From positions 42,507-106,506 of the forward strand of contig CAJUAR010000001.1 in the NCBI GenBank assembly GCA_910584495.1: DNA of 64,000 bases, written 5' to 3'. A program made the position numbers and the translations under genes. Positions 32,078 to 41,775 of this stretch are shown here, one piece after another. The DNA comes from an uncultured Muribaculaceae bacterium. Its GTDB lineage: Bacteria; Bacteroidota; Bacteroidia; Bacteroidales; Muribaculaceae. The notes under the pieces are model-generated. The model ran no database searches and was not told the DNA's origin. It saw only the letters and a list, made by a program, of their open reading frames with translations. How positions within the stretch are numbered: the stretch's first letter is position 1; each line of letters starts with the position of its first letter.

Positions 32078-34108
32078 ATGAAAACCTCTGCTTTTGCCCT
32101 TTCGGTTGTGTTGTGTCTTAGTGCTAACGCAGCCACCTTGCCCTCTCTGATTCCAGCACCAAAAACATACGAGCTTTCCAGAGACAAAGGCCTAAAACCG
32201 TCCGATATAAAATATATAGTGGCGAACGGAGCCGAGATGCCGGTTCTCTATGGGCATCTCGACAAGCTGCCGAGAATGGAAACAGACGCCCCCGGAGTGA
32301 AACTTGTGCTGGACACAACCATGAGCCTGCCCTCTGCCGAAGGCTACACTCTGTCGGTCTCCGCTAAAGGTGCGGTGGTAGGAGCCCCGTCCGAGGCCGG
32401 CCTCTTCTATGGAGCCGTCTCCCTGGCAAGACTGCTCGAAGAAGCCGAAGAGAAGGGACTACCCGTCGACGCGGCGGTAATCACCGACTATCCGTCGCTT
32501 CCTGTTCGCGCCATACACTTCGACACCAAGCACCACCTCGACCGCACGGAGTACTACTACAGTCTCATCGACCGTCTGGCACAGTGGAAAATCAACACCA
32601 TCATCTGGGAGCTGGAAGACAAGCTGCAATATGAACGCCGCCCCGAATGCTCTGCGCCCAACGCATTGAGCAAACAGGAAATGCGGGCCATCTGCGACTA
32701 TGCCAAGGAACGGCACATCGACATCAACCCGCTTGTTCAGGGCCTCGGACACGCCGGTTTCATACTCAAAAAGCACTGGGAACTGAGAGAAAACCCCGGG
32801 AGCGACTGGGAATTCTGCCCGTCGAACCCTGAAACCTACGAGTTGCAGTTCGACCTCTACCTCGATGCCATCGAAGCAATGCCCCATGGCAAATTTCTCC
32901 ACATCGGAGGCGATGAGATTACCGAAATCGGCATCGACGAACGGTGCAAGGCCACCGGACTGTCGCCATTCCAGCTACAGATGGTATGGCTCAACAAGGT
33001 GTGCAATTTTGCCAAAGAACACGGCCGCACGCCCATTTTCTGGGACGACATGCCTCTCAAATACGGAAACCTGTGGTGGGTATTCCACCGTGGACTGTCC
33101 GACGAAGAGGTAGATGCCAACTGGCATACCGAGATGCTCGACCAGGCTGTGGAACTGTTTCCTAAAGACTGCATCTATATGCGGTGGCACTATGGCGACC
33201 CTACGATATACGCACACTTGAAAGTGCTCGAATGGTACAAAAACAAAGGTCTGAAAGTGATGGCCGCAACAGCGGCCGCCGACGGAGGCAGTCCATATAT
33301 GCCCCGCTACGGGTCCAAAATAGAGCACATCTATGCTTTCTGCAAGCTGGCTGTGGACAATAATTTGAACGAAGGCATTCTGGCAACATGCTGGGACGAT
33401 GGTTCCCCTCACTGGGAGACTGTACTGCGCGGTTTTGCCGCCTTGGGCGAATTCAGCTGGAACCCGTCGAGTCGAAGTACGAGCAGCTTCAAAGAGGTTT
33501 TCGAACAAAACCACTTCGGCCTCTACAACGGCGAGGCAGGCTTTATAGAGGATTTGGAAGCAGCAGCAAGTTTTTTCGACGGAGCTTTGATTACAGAAGG
33601 ACGTCGCAATCCGGCCTGGCAAGTTAGGAAATACCGGTTAATCGACCTTCCCGACCCTGAAAAGCCCGGCGAATGGACGAAGAAATATGCCGAACGGATT
33701 GAAGCGGCCGCAAAACAGAAGAAACTTTGCGAACAGCTGAAAATCCGCATCGACCAAGCATCCAAAAAGGCCCTGAGGAATCGCTATCCCTTAGAAATAT
33801 ACAGCCGCAACAACGAACTTTTCGAATTTCCGGCCAACATACTCCTGGCCCTGAAGGATGTGGATCTTGCCAAGAATGCAGACCAACGCAGAAAAGCGCT
33901 GGACAAACTCTCCGCCGAGTGCGAAGCATTGGACACTATCAAGAAAAACCTGATCAGGAGCTACGGCAAAACACGATTCATGGAGCTACCTAAAGGCTAT
34001 ATACAGGACCAAAACCACCATAAACACCTGGCCGCACTCACGCCCGATGCCGAATGGCTATTCCTTTACGAAAACGACATAGTGCGACAAATCAAAAAAC
34101 TAAAATGA
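32078..34108 (+). CDS. Beta-N-acetylhexosaminidase (GH20)
   Basis: A 676-residue enzyme with signal peptide (MKTSAFALSVVLCLSANA). The N-terminal GH20b domain ends near AAVITDYPSLPVRAIHFD. The TIM barrel contains INTIIWELEDKLQYERRPE, PLVQGLGHAGFILK and the catalytic Asp-Glu pair in FLHIGGDEITEIG. The Glu donates the proton, and the substrate N-acetyl group acts as nucleophile (family mechanism). The last ~150 residues are a helical extension. It is likely periplasmic, releasing terminal GlcNAc/GalNAc. It follows the kinase/CBM9 pair after a 150-bp gap and is followed by a bidirectional terminator. Confidence 0.93.
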   Translation: MKTSAFALSVVLCLSANAATLPSLIPAPKTYELSRDKGLKPSDIKYIVANGAEMPVLYGHLDKLPRMETDAPGVKLVLDTTMSLPSAEGYTLSVSAKGAVVGAPSEAGLFYGAVSLARLLEEAEEKGLPVDAAVITDYPSLPVRAIHFDTKHHLDRTEYYYSLIDRLAQWKINTIIWELEDKLQYERRPECSAPNALSKQEMRAICDYAKERHIDINPLVQGLGHAGFILKKHWELRENPGSDWEFCPSNPETYELQFDLYLDAIEAMPHGKFLHIGGDEITEIGIDERCKATGLSPFQLQMVWLNKVCNFAKEHGRTPIFWDDMPLKYGNLWWVFHRGLSDEEVDANWHTEMLDQAVELFPKDCIYMRWHYGDPTIYAHLKVLEWYKNKGLKVMAATAAADGGSPYMPRYGSKIEHIYAFCKLAVDNNLNEGILATCWDDGSPHWETVLRGFAALGEFSWNPSSRSTSSFKEVFEQNHFGLYNGEAGFIEDLEAAASFFDGALITEGRRNPAWQVRKYRLIDLPDPEKPGEWTKKYAERIEAAAKQKKLCEQLKIRIDQASKKALRNRYPLEIYSRNNELFEFPANILLALKDVDLAKNADQRRKALDKLSAECEALDTIKKNLIRSYGKTRFMELPKGYIQDQNHHKHLAALTPDAEWLFLYENDIVRQIKKLK

Positions 34109-34110
34109 GA

Positions 34111-34135
34111 AAAAGCCGGCAATGCCGGCTTTTTT
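34111..34135. terminator. Bidirectional terminator between GH20 and trxA
   Basis: AAAAGCCGGC-AAT-GCCGGCTTTTTT: a 7-bp GC stem extended by A/T pairs and flanked by A and T tracts on both strands, between convergent genes. Confidence 0.85.
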
Positions 34136-34155
34136 GTTGCGTAAACGCGAAATTA

Positions 34156-34452
34156 TTAAATGTGCTCGCGAATTTTGGCTTCGATGAAGTCGGCCTGCTG
34201 CACACCGACAGTGCGCCAGAGAGCTTCGCCCTTTTTGAAGAGGATGAGAGTTGGCACAGAACGAACATTGTATTGTGCGGCCAGACGGGTGTTTTGGTCA
34301 ATGTCGACTTTCACAATATTTGCTTCATCGCCAACTTTTTTCTTAACTTCTTCGAGGATAGGGGCCTGCATGCGGCAAGGACCGCACCATGTTGCAAAGA
34401 AGTCGACGAGAGTAGGCTTGTCGTCGTTAATCATTTCGTTGAAATCGCTCAT
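34156..34452 (-). CDS. trxA: Thioredoxin
   Basis: A 98-residue single-domain cytosolic thioredoxin. It has LVDFFATWCGPCRMQAPIL with the canonical WCGPC redox site, a VKVDIDQNTRLAAQY strand, and the cis-proline in VRSVPTLILFKKGEAL. Full length for the family. It reduces disulfides of cytosolic proteins. It stands alone, convergent with the GH20 gene, and is separated from ftsE-like by 72 bp. Confidence 0.95.
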   Translation of the reverse strand: MSDFNEMINDDKPTLVDFFATWCGPCRMQAPILEEVKKKVGDEANIVKVDIDQNTRLAAQYNVRSVPTLILFKKGEALWRTVGVQQADFIEAKIREHI

Positions 34453-34524
34453 AATAAAATATGTGTTTTATGTTTTTACAATCGTATGTCGCTATTATAA
34501 CACACTTCAAAGACAAAAAGTTCG

Positions 34525-35190
34525 TTATTCAAGGAGCAACTTGCGCTCGCAGTGAAGCACGCGTCCCGGGAACTGGCGAGGGAAGATGTGGTTGTGAGTT
34601 GCCACTACAATAGCTGCTCCTGTCGACTGCGAAATTTCGTAAAGATGCCGTATAATCAGACCGCTCGTTTCGGGGTCGAGGTTGCCCGTAGGCTCATCGG
34701 CAATAATCAGGCCCGGTTCGTTGAGCAATGCGCGGGCAATGACAATGCGCTGCTGTTCGCCGCCCGAGAGTTCGTGGGGCATCTTGGCAGCTTTGGTCTC
34801 CATGCCCACCTGGCGGAGCACATTGTCGATGCGGGCCTCGCGCTCGTCGCGGTTGCCCCAACCGGTGGCGCGGAGCACAAAGTCGAGATTGGCCCATGCC
34901 GTTCGGTCGGTGAGAAGCTGAAAGTCCTGAAATACAATGCCGATGCGTCGGCGCAGATAGGGAATCTCCCTGCGCCTTATGTCGGTGAGGTCGAAATCGA
35001 ACACCGAGGCTTGACCATCGGCAATAGGCACCTCGGCATATACAGTTTTGAGGAGCGACGACTTTCCGCTGCCCACCTTTCCCAGAAGGTAGACAAATTC
35101 GCCTCCCGACACCTGCCAGTCAACGTTTTTGAGGGCTACATGTTCGTTGCGCAGTATTTCCACGCCTTTATAGTCGATGATTTTGTCCAT
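34525..35190 (-). CDS. ftsE: FtsE-like ABC transporter ATP-binding protein
   Basis: A 221-residue ABC ATPase: Walker [14 protein letters not shown]-loop VFQDFQLL, signature [16 protein letters not shown], Walker [14 protein letters not shown]. The overall pattern is FtsE/LolD-like. FtsE with FtsX couples septal peptidoglycan hydrolysis to division. No ftsX is adjacent, as is common in Bacteroidetes. A LolD-type role cannot be excluded from sequence alone. Confidence 0.85.
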   Translation of the reverse strand: MDKIIDYKGVEILRNEHVALKNVDWQVSGGEFVYLLGKVGSGKSSLLKTVYAEVPIADGQASVFDFDLTDIRRREIPYLRRRIGIVFQDFQLLTDRTAWANLDFVLRATGWGNRDEREARIDNVLRQVGMETKAAKMPHELSGGEQQRIVIARALLNEPGLIIADEPTGNLDPETSGLIIRHLYEISQSTGAAIVVATHNHIFPRQFPGRVLHCERKLLLE

Positions 35191-35198
35191 TTTACCAC

Positions 35199-35229
35199 TT
35201 GCACAGACGGTGCTGTTTCATTAATTTTG
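35199..35229 (+). promoter_or_regulatory. Promoter TTG-N20-TAATTTTG of tcdA
   Basis: TTG at 35199-35201 and TAATTTTG at 35222-35229 are 20 bp apart. This sets the translation start at the ATG at 35262, not further upstream. Confidence 0.65.
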
Positions 35230-35261
35230 TAAAACTAATAAAAAAAAATGACACAAGCGGT

Positions 35262-35993
35262 ATGACAGTAGAAAAAAATGAGTTTTTCGGCCGCACAGCC
35301 CTCGTAGCCGGTGCGGAGATGATGGAACGCATGGCCGACACATCGGTCATTATCTTCGGGCTGGGAGGCGTGGGTTCATGGTGCGCCGAGGCCCTGGTGC
35401 GCTGCGGCATAGGACGCATTACACTCGTCGACCCCGATGCAGTGGCAGCAAGCAATGTCAACCGTCAGCTTCCGGCCCTAACGAGCACCATAGGGCGGCC
35501 AAAAATCGAGGTGCTCGCCGAGCGTTTTTCCCAAATCAACCCCGACATCTCACTTTCTCTTCGCATCGAGCCATATACTGCCGAGAGTGCGGCATCGTTT
35601 GGCATATCGGCCTACGACTATGCCATCGATGCCATAGACAGCCTTGCAGACAAGGCTGCTCTCATTCTCGAATCCACCGACCCGGTCACAGCTCCTGAGC
35701 GCGCTTTCTATTCGTCGATGGGAGCAGCCCGGAAAATCGACCCCTCGAAAATAAGCACTGCAGATTTCTGGCGAGTGGAAGGCTGCCCCTTGGCGCGTGC
35801 CCTTCGCCAGCGTTTCCGCCGTTCGGGCGAGTTTCCTCGCCGCAAGTTCACATGTGTCTACAGCCCCGAGACACTGCCACACCGGCAAGAAGGGCCGGCG
35901 GGAGTCAACGGCACCTTTGCCCCGGCTACAATGATGTTCGGCACCACCCTTGCCTCGCTGCTGATTATGAATGAGCTTAAGCATCATTCATAG
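35262..35993 (+). CDS. tcdA: tRNA threonylcarbamoyladenosine dehydratase (TcdA)
   Basis: A 243-residue ThiF/E1-like enzyme. The nucleotide-binding GLGGVGSWCAEALVRCGIG is followed by LVDPDAVAASNVNRQLPAL, DYAIDAIDSLADKAALI and a C-terminal PHRQEGPAGVNGTFAP block typical of TcdA (CsdL). It cyclises t6A37 of ANN-decoding tRNAs to ct6A with ATP. The start is chosen from the promoter at 35199-35229. Divergent from the ftsE-like gene. Confidence 0.9.
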   Translation: MTVEKNEFFGRTALVAGAEMMERMADTSVIIFGLGGVGSWCAEALVRCGIGRITLVDPDAVAASNVNRQLPALTSTIGRPKIEVLAERFSQINPDISLSLRIEPYTAESAASFGISAYDYAIDAIDSLADKAALILESTDPVTAPERAFYSSMGAARKIDPSKISTADFWRVEGCPLARALRQRFRRSGEFPRRKFTCVYSPETLPHRQEGPAGVNGTFAPATMMFGTTLASLLIMNELKHHS

Positions 35994-36221
35994 TCCTTTC
36001 TACTGCGGCCTAAGGGCACCACATGCGGCAAAGGAGTATTCTCCCTTTGCTGCCCACCTAATTAAGACCCATCTTTACGGAAGGCTATGAATAATGCGGA
36101 TTAGGCACTAAACAAATTTTTTCAAAAAAAATATGAAAATAGTTTAGGGTGTGTTTAGGATTGAAGTGTCTATAGACATGTAAGAGCACCAAAAACGGAG
36201 CTATAAAACGATAGACAGACC

Positions 36222-37001
36222 ATGAAATTGAAGCACATCATCACATTAGTCCTTGCGGCGGCAGCCCTTGTTGCCCAGGCACAGCCAAAAGTTATAGCCC
36301 ACCGAGGCTTCTGGAAAACCGACGGCTCGGCTCAGAACACCCTCACCTCCTTTGCCAAGGCCGATTCGATAGGCTGCTATGGTTCGGAAATAGATGTTTG
36401 GCTCACCACCGACGGTCATCTGCTGGTGAACCACGACCGTGTGTTCAGAGGCCATGAGATGGAGTTCACACCATCGAAAACCTTGCGCAAACTGCGTTTG
36501 GACAACGGCGAGAGAATACCCACATTAGATGAGTATCTGGCTTGCGTTCGCCAACATCCCGACACGCGCCTGGTGCTCGAAATGAAATCGCTCTCCGACT
36601 ATAAACGCGAAGACCGCGAGGCTCGCATGATATTCGAAAAACTGCAGAAATACGGCCTCACCGACCGTACCGACATCATAGTGTTCTCCATTAATGCCGC
36701 CATGGCTTTCAAGAAACTATATCCGGCAGGAATGAAGATATATTATCTCGACGGCGACCTCTCGCCCAAGAAACTGAAAAAACTGGGGCTTGCCGGCCTC
36801 GACTATTCTGTGAAGGTGATGAAAAAACATCCGGAATGGGTGGAAGAGGCTCACAAACAAGGCCTTGAAGTGAATGTGTGGACCGTCAACACTCCCGAAG
36901 ATATGAAATATTTTCAGGAATTGGGCGTGGACTATATAACCACCGACCATCCCGATATGGCCCTCAAACTTTACGGACAGAAAAAATCAGATAAGAAATA
37001 G
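36222..37001 (+). CDS. Periplasmic glycerophosphodiester phosphodiesterase (first copy)
   Basis: A 259-residue GDPD-fold enzyme with signal peptide (MKLKHIITLVLAAAALVAQA). Mature start KVIAHRGFW gives the catalytic His-Arg, then GSEIDVWLTTDGHLLVNHDRV with metal-binding Glu-Asp and the second His. The usual PENT motif reads AQNTL, so the Glu that normally follows Pro is Gln; this variant is also known in Bacteroidales relatives as I recall. The likely reaction is hydrolysis of glycerophosphodiesters to glycerol-3-phosphate and alcohol. It lies 112 bp before fecR and likely belongs functionally to the SusCD locus downstream, which has a second GDPD. Confidence 0.88.
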   Translation: MKLKHIITLVLAAAALVAQAQPKVIAHRGFWKTDGSAQNTLTSFAKADSIGCYGSEIDVWLTTDGHLLVNHDRVFRGHEMEFTPSKTLRKLRLDNGERIPTLDEYLACVRQHPDTRLVLEMKSLSDYKREDREARMIFEKLQKYGLTDRTDIIVFSINAAMAFKKLYPAGMKIYYLDGDLSPKKLKKLGLAGLDYSVKVMKKHPEWVEEAHKQGLEVNVWTVNTPEDMKYFQELGVDYITTDHPDMALKLYGQKKSDKK

Positions 37002-37046
37002 TTGGATTAAAGTGTGTTAGGTTTGCGATAGCAAAGAGTTATTGAA

Positions 37047-37084
37047 AATTGTTGTCGCGTTTCCAAAAAAAAGCGACAACAATT
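37047..37084. promoter_or_regulatory. Long inverted repeat between the GDPD gene and fecR
   Basis: AATTGTTGTCGC (37047-37058) pairs perfectly with 37073-37084 across a 14-nt A-rich loop. It may terminate the GDPD transcript or be an operator for the SusCD locus; its downstream tail is AT-rich but not a T-run. Confidence 0.5.
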
Positions 37085-37113
37085 ATTTAAGCAATATCGC
37101 AAAAAGCCTGCGC

Positions 37114-38103
37114 ATGAATACAATGACAACAAAACAACAAATAGACTGCAAGACGATTGTAGATTTTATCTACAACAGTCCCGACCTGCCTCTCGACCTG
37201 CGCGACAAGCTGGCCGAGTGGCTGCTTGCCCACGAACACGACGAAAATCTTGGACAGGCCATGTCGCAGCTGTGGGATGAACACCTCCAGGGAGAGCACG
37301 GCGACTTCGATGCACAGGGCTTGCAGCAGCTTCTCGGCCAAGTGGAGATGTCGCCTCGCCGCTTTCCGTGGGGAAAGATTTGGCGATATGCCGCTGCTGC
37401 CGTTGTTGCAGTCTCGGCACTGGCCGGAATGTACAAGCTGGGCAACGACAATGCTACTCAACAGACCGTGCTCCTTGCGGCAGCAGGTTCAAAAGGCGAA
37501 TACCTGCTACCCGACAGCACACGCGTGTGGCTCAACGGCGGCACGCGTCTGAGCTATGACAGCCACGATTTCACAGGGCACAGCCGCCGCGTAGAAATCG
37601 ACGGCGAAGCCTATTTCGAAGTCACTAAAGATGCCAACCGCCCCTTCACGGTGAAAATGACCGACATGGAAGTTGAAGTGCTGGGGACATGCTTCGATGT
37701 GCGCAACTATGCCTTCAGCCGAACCGAGGAAGTTGTCCTCAAAGAGGGCCGTGTGCGTGTGTCGACACCACTACTTTCCAAGCCATATACGATGATGCCC
37801 GACCAACGCATTGTCATCGACCGCTCAACGGGCAATATATCTGTTTCAGCCGAAAGTGCAGAGAATTATTGCAGCTGGTTCCAACACAAGGTGCGCTTCG
37901 AGGGTGTGCCGCTGGGCGACATCCTCAAGCAAGTGTGCCGCCGCTACAGTCTCGACCTTGAAGTTAAGCCTACAGTCGACGAAGAATTGCTGTTGTCGCT
38001 GACTATATGCAACGACGATGCCGACGATGTGATGCGTGCCATATCATATCTTGCCCAAGTGCGCTACACCATCAGCGACAACACGCTGACCGTCTACAAA
38101 TAG
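37114..38103 (+). CDS. FecR-family anti-sigma factor
   Basis: A 329-residue inner-membrane protein with a short cytosolic N-terminal region, one membrane segment (IWRYAAAAVVAVSALAGMYKL near residue 95) and a periplasmic FecR domain: GSKGEYLLPDSTRVWLNGGT, GHSRRVEIDGEAYFEV, VLGTCFDVRNY, VVLKEGRVRV. A C-terminal DUF4974-type domain follows (VRFEGVPLGDILKQVCRRYSLDL). It holds an ECF sigma factor until the SusC-like transducer signals substrate. Normally the sigma gene is directly upstream; here it is not, and the nearest candidate is at 53400-53954. Start chosen after the hairpin; ATG at 37123 is an alternative. Confidence 0.92.
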   Translation: MNTMTTKQQIDCKTIVDFIYNSPDLPLDLRDKLAEWLLAHEHDENLGQAMSQLWDEHLQGEHGDFDAQGLQQLLGQVEMSPRRFPWGKIWRYAAAAVVAVSALAGMYKLGNDNATQQTVLLAAAGSKGEYLLPDSTRVWLNGGTRLSYDSHDFTGHSRRVEIDGEAYFEVTKDANRPFTVKMTDMEVEVLGTCFDVRNYAFSRTEEVVLKEGRVRVSTPLLSKPYTMMPDQRIVIDRSTGNISVSAESAENYCSWFQHKVRFEGVPLGDILKQVCRRYSLDLEVKPTVDEELLLSLTICNDDADDVMRAISYLAQVRYTISDNTLTVYK

Positions 38104-38149
38104 CAAATAACAAACCAATCATATATCAATAATCAAACCTTCAATCTCT

Positions 38150-41100
38150 ATGCCCAACAAACAACAACGTAAGGGCGTCGGACGGCAGCTTCTGGCAGCG
38201 TCGCTGCTATGTGTCGTTACGACTCTTGGAGCACAGGCGCAACAGGAGCTTATTTCGCTCAATGCGCACAATGTGACAGTCAAGGAACTACTGAGTCAGA
38301 TTGAGAGCAAAAGCAAGTATACCTTTGCTTATGCCGACGAGTCGATTCCTTTGGATAAGATTGTCACAGTCGACAGCAAGGACCGTTCGATAGCTTCTAT
38401 ACTGAACGAAGTATTGCCCGACACAAAAATTAAATTGGATAACCGCAAGATTCTTCTGTCGTCGACAACAAGAAAGGCTCAGGACGGCACAGAATCCGGC
38501 GGACAGAAGAAAGGCTGGATATGCACCGGCACTGTCGTCGATTCGCAAGGCGATGCCGTGATTGGGGCCAATGTGATGCAGAAAGGGCACAAGAAAGGCG
38601 TGGTGACGAATGCCGACGGCAAGTTTTCACTGCGCGTAACAGGCAAGAGCCCGGTGGTGGTGATTTCATATGTGGGTTGCGAGACGGCCGAGATACAGGC
38701 ACGCAAGAACACCCCGCTGAACGTGTCCCTTAAAGACAAGACCACCGAGCTTGGCGAAGTTGTGGTGACAGCCCTCGGCATCACTCGCGAGCAGAAAGCC
38801 CTGGGCTATGCCGTTTCCAAAATTTCCAACGAGGAACTCACCAACACCGTGAGCGGTAACTGGCTGAGCAACATGAGCGGCAAAGTGGCCGGTCTTACAA
38901 TGAGCGGTGCCGGAACAGGCCCTTCTTCATCGCTGCGTGTCGTTCTGCGTGGCGACCAGTCGCTCAACTACGGAGCCAACGAGGCTCTTTTCGTTGTCGA
39001 CGGTGTGCCAATCTATTCCGGTGATTCGGGCACCAGCTCCTCCAACTCGCTCGATACCGATGCTCCGGTCGATTTTGGTAATGCTGCATCGGAAATCAAC
39101 CCTGAGGATGTGGAATCGGTGACAGTGCTCAAAGGTCCGGCCGCCACGGCCCTCTATGGCTCGCGTGCCGCCAACGGTGCCATTGTCATCACCACCAAAT
39201 CGGGCCGCAGCGAAAAAGGCCTCGGCATCACAATCAACTCGTCCATTACATGGGAACGCGGCATGCGTTATCCCAAGTTTCAGAAAGTTTACGGACCCGG
39301 TTCGGACATGGGCTTCAACGAGTTCTCCTGCTGGAATTTCAACAAGATAGAACGTCCCGAAGGTTTCAACCAAGGCTCTCGCAACGCTTCGCGCTATGCT
39401 TATGGCGAAAAGTTCGACCCTAACAAGATGCGCAACCAGTTCAACTCCTACAACTGGGAGACAGGCGAATTTACCCTCACCCCGTTTGTATATGCCGACG
39501 ACTGGTATACAGGCCTGTTCGAAACCGGCGTCACCTATAAAAACAACATCACCTTGTCGTCGAACAATGGCAAAGGCACCTCGTCGCGTCTGTCGGTTAC
39601 CGACACGCACAACAACTGGATTATGCCCAACACAGGCTACCAGAACCAAAGCGTGTCGTTTTCGTTCCAGACAAAGATGAACAAGTGGATCAAGTTCCGC
39701 GCCAAAGCCAACTACCTCCACAAAGCATCGGACAACACTCCTCCACAAGGCTATAACAAGAGCAACCCTCTCTACTTCCTGATGTGGAGCATGAACAACG
39801 TGTCAATGAAGGAATTTAAAGAAGAATATTTTTCGGGCCGCTGCACCAAGGAAAACTTTGAGTCGAACCTTGTCGACGGGAAAGGCATGGTTAACCGCCT
39901 TGGCAACTCCGAGCCGGGCAACGTCTACCGCTCGCTATACGAAGCAACCAACTCCATCAACAAAGACCGTGTCTATGGCAATGTGGCTCTTACTATCGAC
40001 TTTCCCGTGAAAGGACTTACTCTCGACCTCCGTGCCGGCACCGATTTCAGTGTCGACTGGCGCAAACAGCAGAAGCCGTTCCGTTCGCCGGGCTACAAGT
40101 CCGGTTTCTATCGCGAGCTCAACAACCGCGACACCGAGACGAACATCGACTTCCTGCTCCGCTACACCAACAAATATATCAACAAACGTCTGGACCTCAA
40201 TGCGGCATTCGGCGGCAACACCATGATGCGCCGTGCCTTCCGCAACTCCATAACCCTAAAAAACCTTGGCGAGGAGAACGTTTACAACACCACAAATACG
40301 GCAGTGGGCGAGAATCCGCGAAACTATAACTGGCGTTCGCGAAAAACTGTCAATTCGTTCTACGGATTTGTGAACCTGAGCTGGGACAACACCTATTTCT
40401 TGGACATTACAGCCCGTAACGACTGGTCGTCGGCATTGGGAAAAGGCAACTGGTCGTTTTTCTACCCTTCGGTTTCGGCCAGCGTGCTGCTCGACCGTGT
40501 GTTCAATTTTCAGGAATCGGCTCGTTGGATCGACATGCTCAAAGTGCGTGCTTCGTGGGCCAATGTGGGCAACGACACCGAACCCTACACTCTGTCAGAT
40601 GCTTATACCGCTTCCGGTTCTTATCCCGGTTCATATCAGCTGCCATCAGGCCTTGCCAACTACTACATAAAGCCCGAAAACATCGAAAGCTACGAGTTCG
40701 GTCTCGAAACAATGTTCTTCCACAACCGCATAGGTTTTGACATTGCCTTCTACAACTCCTCGACTACCAACCAGATTGTCAACGCCACAATGGACTACAT
40801 CACCGGTTCTTCATCGCGCCGTCTCAATTGCGGCGAAATCCGCAACCGTGGTATAGAACTCGCCGTGCACGCCAATCCTGTGCAGACACGAGATTTCTCT
40901 TGGTCTGTAGACTTCAACTGGAGCCGCAACTGGAACAAACTTGTGAGCCTCGAAGAAGGCTGGGACCCCGAAACGCCCTACTGGACAGCACAAGGCGGTG
41001 CCGGCAACAACGCGTTCATCTATTCGTTTGTAGGCGAAGAAATGAACTGGATCTACGGCCTTGGTTATGTACGCGCTCCCGAAGGCTCGACCTATACCGA

Positions 41101-41761
41101 TGCCAACGGAAAAACCATCGACTGCTCCGGCCAGATCATCATTGATTCGTCCAACGGATATCCCATCAAGGATTCGGGCACGCCTCACCGCATTGCCAAA
41201 GTCAACCCCACTTGGCAGGCCGGACTGAGCACAAACCTGCGTTACAAGGACTTTACACTCGGCCTTACATTCGCGGCACAAGTCGGCGGTCATGCCTATT
41301 CGACAACCCACGGCGTGCTGGCCTATCAGGGCAAACTCGAAAACTCGCTGCCGGGCCGCTACGAAGGCCTTGTCGTTGCCGGTGTCAACCAGATTACCAA
41401 TGCCGACGGTTCGGTGTCGTATCAGCCCAACACCACACCCACCGAAAGTGTCTACACCTACTACAACCAGTATAAGTTTATCCGCACCAACGCAGAAGAA
41501 AACACCTTCTCCACCGACTACCTCAAACTCAAGGAAGCCCGTCTGGACTATACCCTTCCCAAGCGCATATGCCGCAAACAAAAAGTGATACAGAGCGCTC
41601 AGATTGGTGTGTACGCCACCAACGTGTTCTGCATCTCCAAGTTCCCGCAGTATGACCCCGAGGCCGGCACAATGATAGGCACCAATATCTACAACGGTAT
41701 CGAAGCCGGTTCGCTGCCTATGACACGCACCTATGGTGTCAATCTCAAAATTTCATTCTAA
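38150..41761 (+). CDS. SusC/RagA-family TonB-dependent outer-membrane transporter with STN signalling domain
   Basis: 1203 residues: signal peptide ending GAQAQ; an STN (secretin/TonB N-terminal) domain with VTVKELLSQIESKSKYTFAY; a carboxypeptidase-regulatory-like domain (GTVVDSQGDAVIGANVMQKG); a SusC-type TonB-box region (LGEVVVTALGITREQKALGY); a plug with SLNYGANEALFVVDGVPI and GPAATALYGSRAANGAIVITTKS; then the barrel ending YGVNLKISF. The STN domain indicates trans-envelope signalling to FecR. It imports an oligomer captured by the SusD-like lipoprotein encoded 14 bp downstream. Confidence 0.96.
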   Translation: MPNKQQRKGVGRQLLAASLLCVVTTLGAQAQQELISLNAHNVTVKELLSQIESKSKYTFAYADESIPLDKIVTVDSKDRSIASILNEVLPDTKIKLDNRKILLSSTTRKAQDGTESGGQKKGWICTGTVVDSQGDAVIGANVMQKGHKKGVVTNADGKFSLRVTGKSPVVVISYVGCETAEIQARKNTPLNVSLKDKTTELGEVVVTALGITREQKALGYAVSKISNEELTNTVSGNWLSNMSGKVAGLTMSGAGTGPSSSLRVVLRGDQSLNYGANEALFVVDGVPIYSGDSGTSSSNSLDTDAPVDFGNAASEINPEDVESVTVLKGPAATALYGSRAANGAIVITTKSGRSEKGLGITINSSITWERGMRYPKFQKVYGPGSDMGFNEFSCWNFNKIERPEGFNQGSRNASRYAYGEKFDPNKMRNQFNSYNWETGEFTLTPFVYADDWYTGLFETGVTYKNNITLSSNNGKGTSSRLSVTDTHNNWIMPNTGYQNQSVSFSFQTKMNKWIKFRAKANYLHKASDNTPPQGYNKSNPLYFLMWSMNNVSMKEFKEEYFSGRCTKENFESNLVDGKGMVNRLGNSEPGNVYRSLYEATNSINKDRVYGNVALTIDFPVKGLTLDLRAGTDFSVDWRKQQKPFRSPGYKSGFYRELNNRDTETNIDFLLRYTNKYINKRLDLNAAFGGNTMMRRAFRNSITLKNLGEENVYNTTNTAVGENPRNYNWRSRKTVNSFYGFVNLSWDNTYFLDITARNDWSSALGKGNWSFFYPSVSASVLLDRVFNFQESARWIDMLKVRASWANVGNDTEPYTLSDAYTASGSYPGSYQLPSGLANYYIKPENIESYEFGLETMFFHNRIGFDIAFYNSSTTNQIVNATMDYITGSSSRRLNCGEIRNRGIELAVHANPVQTRDFSWSVDFNWSRNWNKLVSLEEGWDPETPYWTAQGGAGNNAFIYSFVGEEMNWIYGLGYVRAPEGSTYTDANGKTIDCSGQIIIDSSNGYPIKDSGTPHRIAKVNPTWQAGLSTNLRYKDFTLGLTFAAQVGGHAYSTTHGVLAYQGKLENSLPGRYEGLVVAGVNQITNADGSVSYQPNTTPTESVYTYYNQYKFIRTNAEENTFSTDYLKLKEARLDYTLPKRICRKQKVIQSAQIGVYATNVFCISKFPQYDPEAGTMIGTNIYNGIEAGSLPMTRTYGVNLKISF

Positions 41762-41775
41762 ATTCTCGATCTCAA

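Noticed and set aside
35994..36221. Possible tRNA or riboswitch in the 228-bp gap before the first GDPD gene
   Set aside because: There is a partial stem (GCAAAGG with CCTTTGC) but no cloverleaf, no T-loop pattern and no terminator; nothing could be supported.
37042..37113. Earlier in-frame start for fecR
   Set aside because: It is a TTG codon inside the inverted repeat and adds residues without family resemblance; ATG at 37114 is preferred.
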